A DNA stretch of 64,000 bases from Isoetes taiwanensis (GCA_021234155.1 JAJEKV010000017.1:985467-1049466); one strand, 5' to 3'; counted from the stretch's first letter, positions 1 to 11,370 are shown. Translations and numbers: made by a program. The notes: generated from the sequence alone by a model not told the origin.

Positions 1-111
1 AAGCAGCGTCGTGGGCAGGTTTTATAGTTTCACAGACAGATCAAGCTTCACAAATCAACCGATTTTGGAGTATCAGAGGTACTTCGTTGTGAAGTTTTTG
101 CTCTTTGGAGA
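1..111. other. Flank of the first LTR element, no gene seen
   Basis: Short unique stretch left of the first LTR. I see no reading frame or motif. The five bases before the LTR do not match the five bases after the other LTR, so it does not supply a clear target duplication. Confidence 0.4.
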
Positions 112-454
112 TGTTAGAGCCTGAACTCTAACCTTGCAAGAAGAATGAAAAACCCAACAATCCAAGCTCAATCTATAAGATCTATGCAATGCACAATATA
201 AAGAATCATCATCTCCATAGCTAGATCAAGCAAAATACTCTCTCCCAATACACCGCCTCTCTGTTCTTCTCTCTGCTCAGATCACACCGTGATGATAACC
301 CCCTGCCACAATGCATACGTGCAAATTTCCTACACGTGTGCATGTGCATATATCACTCCATATACAGTATACGAGCTCCTATACCACCTCAATAGTGGTG
401 AGTGTGGTGAGTGGTGAGTGGTGACGAGTGTGGTGAGTGGCGACCACCCCAGCA
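112..454 (-). repeat. LTR (3' LTR in element sense)
   Basis: 343 bp, begins TGTTAGAGCC and ends CCCCAGCA. It is nearly identical to 7101-7443. Its right part is an internal array of GTGGTGAGT-like units, resembling the array in the coding region near 3.7 kb. Confidence 0.95.
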
Positions 455-851
455 GTGGCGACCACAGTGGGAAAATGCGCCACTCCGTGGCGGAGAACCC
501 ACAACAAAACATACTAATATGGTCCTCACATTTACATGTATATTTAGAAAGAAAATTACCCTCCTCAAATCCAAATAACTGGTACAAAACACATTGGTCC
601 AAAATGACAGTGACGAAACAAAGCCTCTGTAACTATGGTAAACTTTGAAAGCTGATATCTTGAGTTCCAGACCTCCGTTTGACCTGCACCATAGCTTGTT
701 GGATTCGTATCGCCGAAACACATCTTTTGATGTAGGATAGATTGTATATTATGGAACTGTCATCATCTATTTTTACAGAAAAATGACCTGCTGTAACCCA
801 AAAGTTCTCCACAAATTCTCTGTAATTGGAGCTATGCCAAATCCGAAACCC
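455..851 (-). other. 3' untranslated region of the Ty3/gypsy element
   Basis: Lies between the integrase stop and the 3' LTR in element sense. It holds no conserved domain. An imperfect inverted repeat around GTGGCGACCAC sits against the LTR edge where the polypurine tract would be expected; no clean purine tract is visible. Confidence 0.5.
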
Positions 852-2015
852 TTAGAAAAGCACTTCTCTTTCAAAATAAGGCCTGAGATCCTTGCCATTT
901 CTGAGATTAGGCAACAATTCCCCTTCTGGAGTCATCAAGTAGAAAGCCCCACCTAGTACCTCTTTATCAATCAGAAATGGGCCTTCCCATGGGCTTTGAA
1001 ATTCGGATAGATGCTGCTTAGTGGTCCTGCACAACACCAATTGCCCTTCCTCAAATGGATTGACAACCTGTAACCTGTCTTTGATAAGCTTTACTTTTTG
1101 CTTATGCCTCATACTGAAGTCTGCTGCTTCTTGTCTCATCTCTTGCAATTGCAGCAAATCATCCATCCTATTATGCACTTGATTTGAAGTTGGAACTTCT
1201 CCTAAATTCTCATAATAAGGTAACTCCACAAATGAACACAAAGGAATATCCAAATGAATAGGCATCACAGCTTGCACTCCATAAACCAATTCAAATGGTA
1301 TAAATCCTGTAGCCAACTTGTAAGTACACCTGAAATTCCATAAGGCACCTGTCAAGGTTTCATGCCAATTTCTTTGATTATCCTTCACTGTTTTGGCCAA
1401 GATAGCTTTCAAAATTTTGTTAGTAGACTCAGCTTGCCCATTGCCTTGTGGATAATAAGCAGAAGCTTGCACATATTGAACACCAATCTTTTCTGTTAAC
1501 TGAGCTACTACTTTCCCCATGAAATGAGTTCCCCGATCCGACAAAAGAATGGTTGGAACACCAAACCGAGAAATCAAATTGTGATAAAGAAAGCTTACTA
1601 TGGTATTTTTTGTAGCATGCTTTGCTGGAATTGCTTCTACCCACTTCGTAAACATACATGTGGCTGCCAAGATATACTTATGACCTTTGGAAGATGGAGG
1701 ATTGGTAGGCCCAATGAATCCCCACATATGAAACGGACCAACGCTCAAAATAGGATTGAATGGCATATTATTGTGGCCTGTTAATTGTTTATGCCTTTGA
1801 CACTTCTCACATTTGCTAACAAAGTCTTTAGTATCCTTGTAAAGAGTTGGCCAATAATATCCCCAATGAAGGATCTTCCTAGCTGTGGTTCTGGCTGCAA
1901 AATGCCCCTGACAATCATGTGCTTGCTGCAATAAATCATGAGTTTGCTGACCAGCAACACACCTTAATAAGAGACCTTCCATAGTCCTCTTATAAAGAAT
2001 AGCTTCATGCACCAC
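852..2015 (-). pseudogene. Ty3/gypsy integrase, first catalytic Asp missing
   Basis: 387-codon frame. Near the N-terminus an HHCC zinc module is visible (AHDCQGHF followed by CEKCQRHK). The DDE core follows: the second Asp is in LLSDRGTHF and the Glu in GNGQAESTNK. Where relatives have a WG-x-DFIGP motif this copy reads MWGFIGPTN, so two codons including the first catalytic Asp are absent, consistent with a 6-bp in-frame deletion. A long basic C-terminal domain ends with PEGELLPNLRN and a short tail. The frame is otherwise open, which makes it notable that the loss is confined to the active site. Upstream frames (1964-2152) carry remnants of the RNase H-integrase linker. Confidence 0.9.
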
Positions 2016-2151
2016 ATAATCAACTGCTTGTACTCTAAGAGCATGCTTTTGTTGCTTTGAAAATGATGAAGGATAAGTCTGATCTTGTAAATACCTGTAT
2101 ATATTAGCATATTAAAGATCCACGGTCTCAATGAACCCTTGTAATACTCCA

Positions 2152-3490
2152 TTATCCTGAAATGCTACTTGCTAGTCTGTTTCCTCTTCTATTTCTTGGA
2201 TTATGGGCTCCTTGAGCCATCTTAACATACTTCAACTCAAATTCTTGTATGATAAGAGCCCATCTTGTAAACTTAGGATCTTGGACAGTCTTGTTGTAAA
2301 TGCATGGCAATGGGTTCATATCCATATGAATGTAAACATAGTGTACATTTGCTGAATTCCATTGTGAAGGAAGAAGATAATGTCTAAATTTATTCAAGGC
2401 CCACTTCAATGCCAACCCAAGATGCTCTACATGAGTCCATTTCTGCTCTTGTGGAGTTAACAACCTGCTAGCATAGTAATTCACATCATAATGCTTTTGC
2501 TGATTTTTCTGACATAGTGTGACAGCCAAAGCTTGCTCCCAAACTGTAAAGAATAAATGAAATGGCTCACTCATTCTTGGAGGAATCAGCAAAGTTCTCT
2601 CTTTCAATTGTCTAAGGCACCATTCAAATGCTTCTTGAGTGTCCTCCTTCCATCTAAAATTCTGCCCTTGCTTCATACAATCCACAAGTGGCTGGGTTAC
2701 TTTAGCAAAATTGTGCAAATACCTCCTACTAAAACTGAGTTGGCCATATAAGCTTATCACTTGGGATACATTTGTTGGTGGTTTCACGTTCTCCAAGGCT
2801 GCAACCTTACCATGATCCACTTGTAACCCCTTTTCGAAAACATAATTGCCCAATCGTTTTCCTCCTCTAGTGAAGAAAATACATTTAGCAGGATTCAAAC
2901 TTATGCCATACAATCGACATCTTTCAAGAACTTTTTCTGAGATGATCCAAGTGATCCCTTCTTGGATTTGAAAACACTGTTAAGTCATCTATAAAGACTC
3001 TCAAAAGGTCTAAAATGTCATGAAAAGCATATGTCATAGCTCGCTGAAATGTGGCTGGAGCATTTGTGAGGCCAAAAGGTAATACCTTATAAGCATAGAT
3101 GCCAAAAGGTGTTCGAAAAGCCGTCATTGCTTGATGTGATGGATAGATTTGAATCTGATTACATCCTGAGTAACCATCCAAAAAAGAATAGGCCTGATTT
3201 CCTGCAACAATATCCAACAAGGTGTCTATGAATAGTGTAGGAAAATGATCTCTTTTGGTAGCCTTGTTGAGATCCCTGTAATTAATGCATACTCGGATTG
3301 AGTTATTTGGCTTTCTCACTGGTACAATAGAACTGATCCAATCTAAATTTGGCATTGGTACAATAAATCCCGCCTCCAAAAGCTTCATGACTTCAACCTT
3401 TACTTGCTGCTCTATTGCTGGACTCATTCTCCTTTGAGCTTGTTGGACTGGTTTTTATCCTTGTTTCAAATCAATGGTATGAACCACGAC
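2152..3490 (-). pseudogene. Ty3/gypsy reverse transcriptase and RNase H, frameshifted
   Basis: The palm and fingers are in 2924-3427: INYRDLNKATKRDHFP, DGYSGCNQI, PFGLTNAPATFQRAM, and the catalytic box FIDD in place of the usual YxDD. A frameshift near 2915 moves to 2152-2913, which continues the thumb (GNYVFEKGLQVDHGK) and then the Ty3-type RNase H (YYASRLLTPQEQKWTHVEHL, with a long C-terminal part). The shift breaks the polyprotein between RT and thumb. It reverse-transcribes the element RNA in cytoplasmic particles in active relatives; here it is dead. Confidence 0.9.
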
Positions 3491-3639
3491 CTCTGGTGGA
3501 ATGCCTTTCAATTCTTTGTAATTTCTTGCCAAAACATCCCTGAATTCTCTTAACAAAAATATCAACTCACATTCCTCCTCTTGAGTAAGATCGCCTCCAA
3601 TAGTAACCAATTCTTCTTGATTTCCTTGAGAAATATTGA

Positions 3640-3800
3640 TGTTCTTGACGGAATGTGATGAATGTAATGAATGTGGTGAATGTGATGACAATGATGAATG
3701 TGGTGAATATGGTGAATGTGATGAATGTGGTGACTGTGGTGAATGTGGTGACGGTAGTGAATGTGATGCAGGTGATGACTGTGGTGACTGTGATGAACAT
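3640..3800 (-). repeat. In-frame Ser/Pro/His linker repeat inside the polyprotein
   Basis: Degenerate array of 6- and 9-bp units of the kind GTGATGAAT / GTGGTGAAT on the plus strand. On the minus strand it encodes a low-complexity Ser-Pro-His-rich spacer of about 45 residues between the upstream RNase H and RT. The array has kept the frame open, as expected for a trinucleotide-periodic expansion. The LTRs of the same element hold a closely similar array. Confidence 0.85.
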
Positions 3801-3839
3801 GGACTGATATGATTTACCTCATCCTCCAAAATGTGCGCA

Positions 3840-4234
3840 TGCCACCAAGCTGCTTGCACCATTGCCGATTGTGCTAAAGTATCCGCCACACTGTTTTGTT
3901 ATCTTGGAACATATACTACAATACACTGCTGAAAATCGGACTTCAAATCCATGGCTTGTTGATGTAAGGCTCTCAAATTGGCACTTAAAACCTGAAATTG
4001 ATCCATAAGTTGTAGACACACTAACAAAGAGTCTCCAAAAATAGTCAAACAATCAACATGCTTCTTCCTTGCCAAAGTCATCCCTTGAATAAGTGCATGA
4101 TATTCAGCCTCATTATTACTGTTTGCATTACATGACATACTCAATGTAACAATCTTCTTCTTATGCCCATATATCAGAAATACTCCTACACCTCCATAAC
4201 TCTTGAGCTTAGAGAATGCACCATCAAAATACAT
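3840..4234 (-). pseudogene. Second RNase H (aRNH-like) upstream of RT, one stop
   Basis: RNase H fold distinct from the one after RT. Visible motifs: FDGAFSK (first Asp), NNEAEYHAL (Glu), FGDSLLV (Asp), and after a stop codon at 3899-3901 the same frame continues NSVADTLAQ, which fits the last catalytic Asp. So a complete catalytic set is present apart from one nonsense codon. Archaeal/plant-type additional RNases H are known in Tat-lineage Ty3/gypsy elements, where they usually sit between the native RNase H and integrase. Here it sits between protease and RT. Confidence 0.85.
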
Positions 4235-4443
4235 TTGTCCTGTATAGTGGGCTGATTTCTGTTTATCCCATCCATGCTTGATGTCAAAATCAACATCTCT
4301 ACTTGATCTTGATCAATACCTTGCTGAAATAAAGTCTCAGCAATGAGTCTTTGAATGGACTCCTCCTGCATGTTTACAAGAGTCTCTTGTAACTCACCTT
4401 CACAAATACTTTCAAGTCTTTGAATATACTTATCTGCAACTTC

Positions 4444-5064
4444 CTACTGTAAATGACATATTTCTGAAATTTGGGTACCTTTTAACCACTTGTACAAAGT
4501 CTTATCTTCCCTGTCACCCACTTCCAAGACATGAAAACAACTAAGACCTTGCTGCCCTGGCACCATAGCATCCTCTTTGCTGATTTCTAACTGCGGGCTG
4601 CTCAAAGTAGGACTGCAAAGAAAGGTACCTTTTACTGATTTCATAGGACGATCTATAGTAACCTTGTGTTCCCCTTGAAAGATGTTCATTTCACGCTTCC
4701 TCCATGAGGTTTCAGCTTGTACGGCATCTAACCATGTACGACTCAACAACAAAGTATAAGTTTCAACATGCACACTCTCTGGAAATTTCAAAACCATGAA
4801 ATCCAAGATTGCTTCCACCTCATAGACCTTGCATAAGACATTTCTTATGACTCCCATAGGCTGCACCTTGATTTGATTGAATGCTTTGAGCATCATAGTT
4901 GTCGGTTCCATCATTTTCAATCCAACTTGAAGCATTATATGGTAAGGCATTACATTCACTCCGCTGCCGGTATCTATGTTGGCATCTTTGATTAAATATC
5001 CATTAGTACTCACATCACAAAGAAATGGCCCTGGATCCTTGGATTGACGGGCTGGTGGCTCCAT
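4444..5064 (-). pseudogene. Retroviral-type aspartic protease region
   Basis: 206-codon frame with the active-site motif DTGSGVNVMP near residue 31, preceded by CDVSTNGYLIKDANI. Later hydrophobic strands (EAILDFMVLKFPE, YTLLLSRTWLD) match the layout of the Ty3/gypsy protease seen in plant Tat and Athila-like elements. It would process the polyprotein. It is separated from Gag and from the upstream RNase H by stops in an acidic linker (4186-4371). Confidence 0.85.
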
Positions 5065-5409
5065 TCTACTCTTATTGGTATCATTTGAGATGATTTGTTG
5101 GACTTAAATTTCTGATTTTGTTCTTCCCCCTAACTCTTGCAATAAATTTGGAGAATAATGCATCAATTGCTCAAGAGTAAGTGTAACTCTAGTGGCCAAA
5201 ACTTGGCTGATCACATCATCTTCATTTTGAATTTCATCATCCACCATAGGAGGCATCACTATGGGTTGATTTTCTTCTGTAGACTGAAACTATTCTGTGG
5301 GCGACACATTGAATTGGACCTTCTTAGGTGCTTGTCCCTTCAAAGCCTTTGGAAAAGAGGTCTTAGACTTCTCTGCTATTGGCACTACTCTTGGTTCTTG
5401 AACCATCTT

Positions 5410-6797
5410 TTATGATCTTGTAACTGCATTTACTTCTCCAATCTCTTTTTCTTGCTGAAATGGATCATTCTCCACCTCAACAAATCCACAATTTACTACT
5501 AATTTTGCCTTCTCTTGCTTCTTAAGCTCCTCAATAAGAGCCTTAACTTGAGGATTATCAATGTACTTTGCATCTTGAATGCGAACATCATTATTAGGAA
5601 GAGGTACTGATTCAAACACTTGCTGCCTTGGTGGATACTTGTTGGTTTCCCATTCCGTTTTCCCATGAATTTTCCAACAAGTACTCTCATCATGCTTGAA
5701 TTTATCACATAACTTGCAATACAAATGAGCCTTACTTGGATACCATCCCTGTTTTGGTTGCACCATTTATGTGGAATTGATTGGAGCTTGTTGGGCAATT
5801 GGAGCTTGTGGCATCATTGGCACTTGTGGCATGATAGGTGCTGCTTGCATTGGTTGAATAGGAATAGGTGGTGTTTGTTGCACAACAACAAATACCGGAT
5901 TGGCCCTCTCAAAGAATCTCTTTTCCCTGCATTCTTGATCATTATGACTTTTTATTTGGCATCTTGACCAGAATTTCAGCAATCTACACGTAGTGTCAGA
6001 ATGTCCAATAGACCCACAGTACTCACAAGTAATAAACTGAACCTCCCTTGGCTTCTCACCAATTGTAAGCTTAGAAATCTTGGTTGCAATATCCTCTGTT
6101 TTATGCCCTGGAGCAGCAACTTCATGAATGTATCCTAGCTTATCTTCAGCCTTGAGAGCATACTTTTGTGCCTCTAGCAATGTTGTAGGCTGTTTAGCCT
6201 TCACCTTATGAGCAATAGCTCGTTTCAGCCCCTTTACATACCATTGAATATCCATTTCATCATTCCTTGAAATCTTCCAATGAACCACGGCTTTGAGAAT
6301 CGCAATGTACCTCTGATTATACTCTCTTATTGATTTATCTTCCTTTTGTGTAAAATTGGTCCACCTTTCCATAGTCTTATCCGTACCATGGACTTCTTGA
6401 TAATTAGCAATGAATGCTTCCTTTAATTCCTGATATGTCATGGTATCATGTTGGGTTTGTGCCCATTCCTCCACTGAATCTTGCAAATAACTATGAAATC
6501 AAAGCAAGTAATCAGCAGCCGGTAACTTAAATTGTTGGCAATACCTCTCAAACTTCACAATATGCTTCAAAGGATCCCGATCCACTAGATCATCAAACTT
6601 TGGAATCCCCATTGTCTGAAAACCCCATACCATAGGTGGTAATACAGCCATCTTTGCCTCTTCTTGGGTTTCTTGAAATTGGAAAAACGAAATGAATCTC
6701 CCTTCAATTTAGAAAACAAAATTGGATTATCTTCTAGATCGGTAAATGGAATCAAAACCTCCTGGATCTGAGAATTAGACCCCAGATCTGCTCCCAA
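5410..6797 (-). pseudogene. Gag with zinc knuckles, interrupted
   Basis: The main part (5767-6486) holds a retrotransposon Gag core (WAQTQHDTMTYQELKEAF, then a long helix-rich stretch) and a CCHC knuckle CEYCGSIGHSDTTC. One in-frame TAA at 5767-5769 is directly followed by ATG, and the frame continues to 5410 with a second CCHC knuckle CKLCDKFKHDESTC. The N-terminal piece (6585-6797) is in another frame. Zinc knuckles bind element RNA. A run of Pro/Met/Gln-rich repeats lies just before the stop. Confidence 0.85.
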
Positions 6798-7100
6798 ATC
6801 TGAAAATGAAATTCAATCTTGATGCAATTTTGAGCCCAAAGATTGACTCACCGGTCCCCTTCTTGTTACGATGGAGCTTGGTGGGATATCCTTCTTACTT
6901 CTCTTGGGCATAAAACTATGCTTCCCTTGTCAAATTCTACCCTACAAAACAATTACGGCAAAATCCCCTTCACACAAGAAATTGCTCCTTTCTCAATGGT
7001 GTCGTTCTTTACCGACGATCACCAATACCAATGGTAACAACTCCTTTTTCAATGGAAATTCTTGCCGATCAATGGTCTGTCGAGCATTTGGTCGCCAAAT

Positions 7101-7443
7101 TGTTAGAGCCTGAACTCTAACCTTGCAAGAAGAATGAAAAACCCAACAATCCAAGCTCAATCTATCAGATCTATGCAATGCACAACATAAAGAATCATCA
7201 TCTCCATAGCTAGATCAAGCAAAATACTCTCTCCCAATACACCGTCTCTCTGTTCTTCTCTCTGCCCAGATCACACCGTGATGATAATCCCCCTCCACAA
7301 TGCATACGTGCAAATATCCTGTACGCGTGCATGTGCGTATATCACTCCATATATAGTATACGATCTCCTATACCACCTCAATAGTGGCGAGTGTGGTGAG
7401 TGGTGAGTGGTGACGAGTGTGGTGAGTGGTGACCACCCCAACA
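7101..7443 (-). repeat. LTR (5' LTR in element sense) and adjacent primer-binding region
   Basis: 343-bp partner of 112-454, starting TGTTAGAGCC and ending CCCCAACA. Immediately inside it, on the minus strand at about 7082-7098, the sequence TGGCGACCAAATG begins with TGG as a primer-binding site should; which tRNA it matches is not clear. Confidence 0.93.
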
Positions 7444-7515
7444 GAAGGTATTTTCCTAAGCCACCTTTTTAAGATTTGTTGGCGTAGGGAAATATTCATC
7501 GGTGCAGGTAGAACC

Positions 7516-7755
7516 TGTTGGAATATATTTATAATACAACCATACAATCTTAGCTTTTGTCTATTGATAGTTCATTGTCTATTGATAGCTCATGGAGCTA
7601 AAAGGGTCTTTGCCTATTAGCCCTTCATTATTGTATGTAAGAGCATGTATTCTTCATGAATAATACATTCACTTTGGGATTAACTTGTGTTCTCTCTCTC
7701 TCATTCTTTCTGTCTTGTTGTGTCACTTTATTCCTTGCATGTTATATTTCTAACA
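7516..7755 (+). repeat. 5' LTR of copia element
   Basis: 240 bp, TG...CA ends. Contains a CT-rich stretch (TCTCTCTCTC) near its 3' part. The right copy lacks a short segment around ATTCTTCATGAA. Confidence 0.93.
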
Positions 7756-7773
7756 TGGCATCAGAGCCAAGTT
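7756..7773 (+). other. Primer-binding site, initiator tRNA-Met type
   Basis: TGGCATCAGAGCCAAGTT follows the LTR with no gap. It differs by one base from the usual TGGTATCAGAGC start complementary to the 3' end of plant initiator tRNA-Met. Confidence 0.9.
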
Positions 7774-7799
7774 CATAGGTACTGCAAGGATTGACGGAA

Positions 7800-7846
<47 letters not shown>

Positions 7847-8830
7847 CCAAAGGAATTTTTCACAAAAGGTAATGCGAATGTAATAACATCTTCTTTCTAT
7901 AAAGCAAAGGTAAAAGTCGTAGTTATAAAGCAAAATAAGCCGATTTGTGATGGTCATAATTTTCTTAATGCAATTCAAATTTGTGTGATCTATGGCTTGT
8001 TGAAAAGTCTTAGAGTCTAGTTTAAATGACAATAAAATCAGTGAAAAGGAGTAGTACTTTTTAAGTTTTGTTTTTCAGCTGATCCTGTTCTAAAACTGTA
8101 GGTGAAAGTATTCTTAATAATAAGTTGCAACCTCTTGATGCATGGTAAACAACATCTTCATATGTATTATTACTTCATTAAACGAGAGTTCGTTTTAATC
8201 TAATTTGTGGTTTGAATTAAGCTAGGTATGGTTTGTTGGTTTGTTGTTTACTTATTTTGCACGCAAAGATTAACAAGCATCATTTGTACTTATAAAGTTT
8301 GTAATTTGCTTATTCTCAAAAGCACTAAAAGACTAATAGTGTAAATCATGCTTATAGAAACACCTCTTCTTTTAGGTTGTGTATGCATGATAAATTGAAT
8401 TGACTTGATAAAGAAATTATTATATTCTAAAAGCAAGTATGCTAGTCTATCTTTCTACATGAGCAATGGCAAATAAAGCTAATATATTGATATTCTATTC
8501 ATTCATAAAAGCAATGGCTAATAAAGCTAATATATTGCTATTCTATTCATGAACGCGATGGCTAATATAGCTAATATATTGCTCATGAAAAAACATTGGA
8601 GTAACATTCCCATATACTAATTTATCTTTATTTATGAAAGCAATGGCTAAGAAATCTAGCTAATATATTGCTCATAAAAGCCAGTGATGCCTCTATGATT
8701 TCACATATTGCGTTTTGCGTGAACATTCTTTTAAGCAATGGAGAGTTGACCCTCTATGCATGATTATTCTTCATGCTTTCAAGTTGAAATTATATATAAC
8801 TTTGATCTAATCATCTTCTGCCATTCTTCA
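7774..8830 (+). other. Copia 5' leader with A41 run and four degenerate repeats
   Basis: No coding domain. A pure run of 41 A lies at 7803-7843, about 30 bp after the primer-binding site. At 8464-8690 a unit of about 45-80 bp centred on GCAATGGCTAATAAAGC and TAATATATTGCT is repeated four times with drift (starts near 8464, 8511, 8556 and 8640). Confidence 0.7.
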
Positions 8831-8839
8831 CAGGAAAGA

Positions 8840-9795
8840 ACAGGCATGTGATCAATGGATATCCTACTGGCCAAAGGACTGTCTCAATTTTCGATGGCAC
8901 TGGCTTTCCTATTTGAAAAATTAAGATGACTTTACTTCTTGAAGGTGATGATTTGCTTAGTATTGTGCAAGGTTCTTACCTTTGTCCAGAGCTACCGGTG
9001 GATGCTGCCAATGCCAAAATCACACCCGGAGCAATATATGATAAGTGGATCGTAGATACTCTGGTCTGAGATAAAAAGAACACTGCTGCAAAACGATATA
9101 TTTTATCATATTTAAAAGATTCATTAATTATGGATGTTGTCTCATATTCTAGTAGTCATGATATGTGGGTATATCTTGAAAAATTATATCAGAAAAAGAC
9201 TATGAATGAGCGCATCCATATAGGTCATCAACTAGATGCACTTAAGTATAAAATCTCTGAGTCTTTACAAGGCCATATTGATAAGTTTAAATCCTTGGTA
9301 GAACATTTGGCAGTAGCTGGTGAACCTGTTCCATCAAATAGATTACCTACTATGTTGTTGCGATCCATGCCAATTGAGTTTTCAATTGTGGTTGTTCTAT
9401 CTGAAAAAGACAATCCTGATTTTGATAGTATATGCATATCTTTGCTTGAGCATTCCCAGTGGATTAAAGACCACGAAGAACCATTAGATATAGCCAATGT
9501 TGCTATTGATAGACGTCTTTCCAATGTTGGCCGAGGTAGAAGTCGTGGTCGTATGTTTCATCGCCCATGTGTTTCATTTCCTCCATGCCCTCATTGTGGT
9601 AAAACAAATCATCCTGCAATAGATTGTTTTCATAAATCTGAACATGATGCTAGATCTGGTCATGATAGATGCCATTATTGTCATAAGACTGGTCATATTG
9701 AGGAAAAATGTCACAAAAAAGCTTATGATGAAAAGCATGCTACAACCATTACTCTCCCTGAGCATGTTAGTTGTGCTATGACAGATTATGCCTGA
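8840..9795 (+). pseudogene. Copia Gag with two CCHC knuckles and in-frame stops
   Basis: The Gag core is readable in one frame from about 8840. TGA at 8914-8916 sits where relatives have Trp (before KIKMTLLLEGDD), and TGA at 9067-9069 where an Arg codon CGA is likely. Downstream of 9130 the frame is open for 221 codons: MDVVSYSSSHDMWVYLEKLY, then two zinc knuckles CPHCGKTNHPAIDC and CHYCHKTGHIEEKC. It ends at TGA 9793-9795, after which the same frame continues into protease. All three stops are TGA, as expected from C-to-T decay of methylated DNA or G-to-A change of Trp codons. Confidence 0.9.
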
Positions 9796-10050
9796 GTGTG
9801 TCATGTTTCTGATTTTCTTAATTTTCTTATTGATTCGGGTGCTACTGCTCATATGGTTAGTTCTATTCAATGGTTACAAAGTTATCGTGCTTTGACTGTT
9901 AAAAAGTTTGTTTATATGGCTGACCATGGTACACAACAAGTTGTTGGTATTGGCAATATTGTTATTTCTACTACTGCAGGAACTCAAGTGTTGCCGGGGG
10001 TGTACGTACCAGGTCTAGCTAAGAATCTTATTTCGTGGCAAGACTTGTAG
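9796..10050 (+). pseudogene. Copia aspartic protease
   Basis: Same frame as Gag after one TGA. The active-site motif is LIDSGATAHMVSS near residue 11, typical of copia proteases. Later GIGNIVISTTAGTQVLPGVY and PGLAKNLISW match the protease C-terminal half. A frameshift at about 10040 separates it from the integrase zinc region. Confidence 0.9.
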
Positions 10051-11370
10051 ATTTTGGTCTTAATGTCACATTCATTCTTGAACAGTGCAGGATGAAACAG
10101 AATAGAAAGCTTCTTACTATAGCACATAGGCGTAATGATTTATGGGAACTTTACATAGATAATAATTTTACATATGCTATTACAACTTCTAGTACCCCTG
10201 ACAGTATTCTGTGGCACTCTCGTTTTGCACATTCAAATTTTCAAAGACTTCTGGAAATAGAACGTCTAGCCACTGTACATGGTCTGGAGAGTCGTGCCAA
10301 ATTGGGAGTTTGTAAGTCATGTGCCCTGGGTAAGCAACACTGCCAATCCTTTCCACACTTTGCTATTCGTGCTACCCAAATTCTTGAGTTGGTACATTTT
10401 GATGTCTGTGGTCCTTTCCCTTTGTCTTTTAAGGGTTCTTCTTATTTTTTGTTGTTCATTGATGATTACACACGGTATACTTTTGTCTATCTCCTGAAAA
10501 AGAAATCAGATGTATTTGATATTTTTCAAAGTTTTTTACAAACATGTTGAAACTCAAATTGGCCTTCCGCTTAAGATTTTACGCACTGACAATGGTGCTG
10601 AGTATAAATCCAAAGTTTTCCAGGCATTTTACACAGAACATGGGATTCAACATCAGTTTCCTGTATCAGAGACACCACCACAAAATGGTGTTTCTGAACG
10701 AAAGAACCGCACTATTTTAAATTACGTAAGATCTATGTTGATTCATGCAAATTTGTCAGTGCAGTTTTGGGTTGAAGCTGTTCTTACTGCTGTTTATATT
10801 CAAAATCATCTCACTACATCTGCATCTGCATTAAAATCTATTACTCCTGTTGAGGCTTGGACAGGTATAAAACCATCAGTATCTCATTTGCAAATCCTTG
10901 GATGTATTGCTTATGTACTTGTTTCTCATAAAGATTGCAAGAAACTTGACTCTAGAGGTCGAAAGGTTATTTTTATTGGATATTCTGTAGATTCAAAGGC
11001 TTACAGGTTTTTTGACCCTGAGACACGTAAGGTGTCGATTAGTCATAGTGCTATCTTTGATGAATCTGCAATGGATGGGGATGCAAACTCAGTAAATCAT
11101 TTAGATAGTATTCTAATTGTCTTTCCAGATAATGATTTTACTAGTATAAATCCTGATGCTCATAATCCAGTTTTGCATGTCGCTAATGGAAGTGAGACTG
11201 TAGAAGCACCCCATGCCAATGTTGATGATTTTGCTGATGTTGATGCTCTTGACAATTTTGTTGATGAAGTCATTCCAGATAATATTGAGCCAAATCCAGA
11301 GAATAGTCTAAGGCGCATAACTCGAACTTGGGTTCCTACTCAGAAGATTCTTGATTATCATGCCTTGGCT
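10051..11370 (+). pseudogene. Copia integrase, frameshifted
   Basis: The pre-integrase zinc module begins WHSRFAHSNFQRLLEI and ends CKSCALGKQH. The catalytic core has Asp in HFDVCGPFP, Asp in LRTDNGAEYKS and Glu in NGVSERKNRTI, so the DDE triad is conserved. One frameshift near 10540 falls between the first and second Asp. The C-terminal GKKPSVSHLQILGC-like module (WTGIKPSVSHLQILGCIAY) and KVIFIGYS follow, then an acidic linker rich in Asp. Confidence 0.92.

Larger units (their letters stand above)
112..7443 (-). mobile_element. Ty3/gypsy LTR retrotransposon with dual RNase H, degenerate
   Basis: A 7.3-kb element bounded by two near-identical 343-bp direct repeats starting TG and ending CA. 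On the minus strand the order is Gag, protease, a second RNase H, a Ser/Pro/His linker, reverse transcriptase, RNase H, integrase. Domain order RT-RH-IN is diagnostic of Ty3/gypsy, and an extra RNase H is known from the plant Tat/Ogre group, although there it normally lies after RT-RH. Frames are broken by stops and shifts, and the integrase lacks its first catalytic Asp, so the copy is inactive. No matching target duplication was found (GGAGA left, GAAGG right). LTR divergence is low, suggesting a fairly recent insertion. Confidence 0.93.

Noticed and set aside
3640-3800. Array of short GTGATGAAT-like units as a possible CRISPR or stand-alone satellite
   Set aside because: Units are contiguous without spacers and stay in frame inside a retrotransposon polyprotein.
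7444-7515. Target duplication for the first Ty3/gypsy element
   Set aside because: Flanks GGAGA and GAAGG do not match; the element may have recombined with another copy.
9574-9870. Antisense frame over copia Gag
   Set aside because: Lies entirely opposite the zinc-knuckle coding sequence and has no independent signal.
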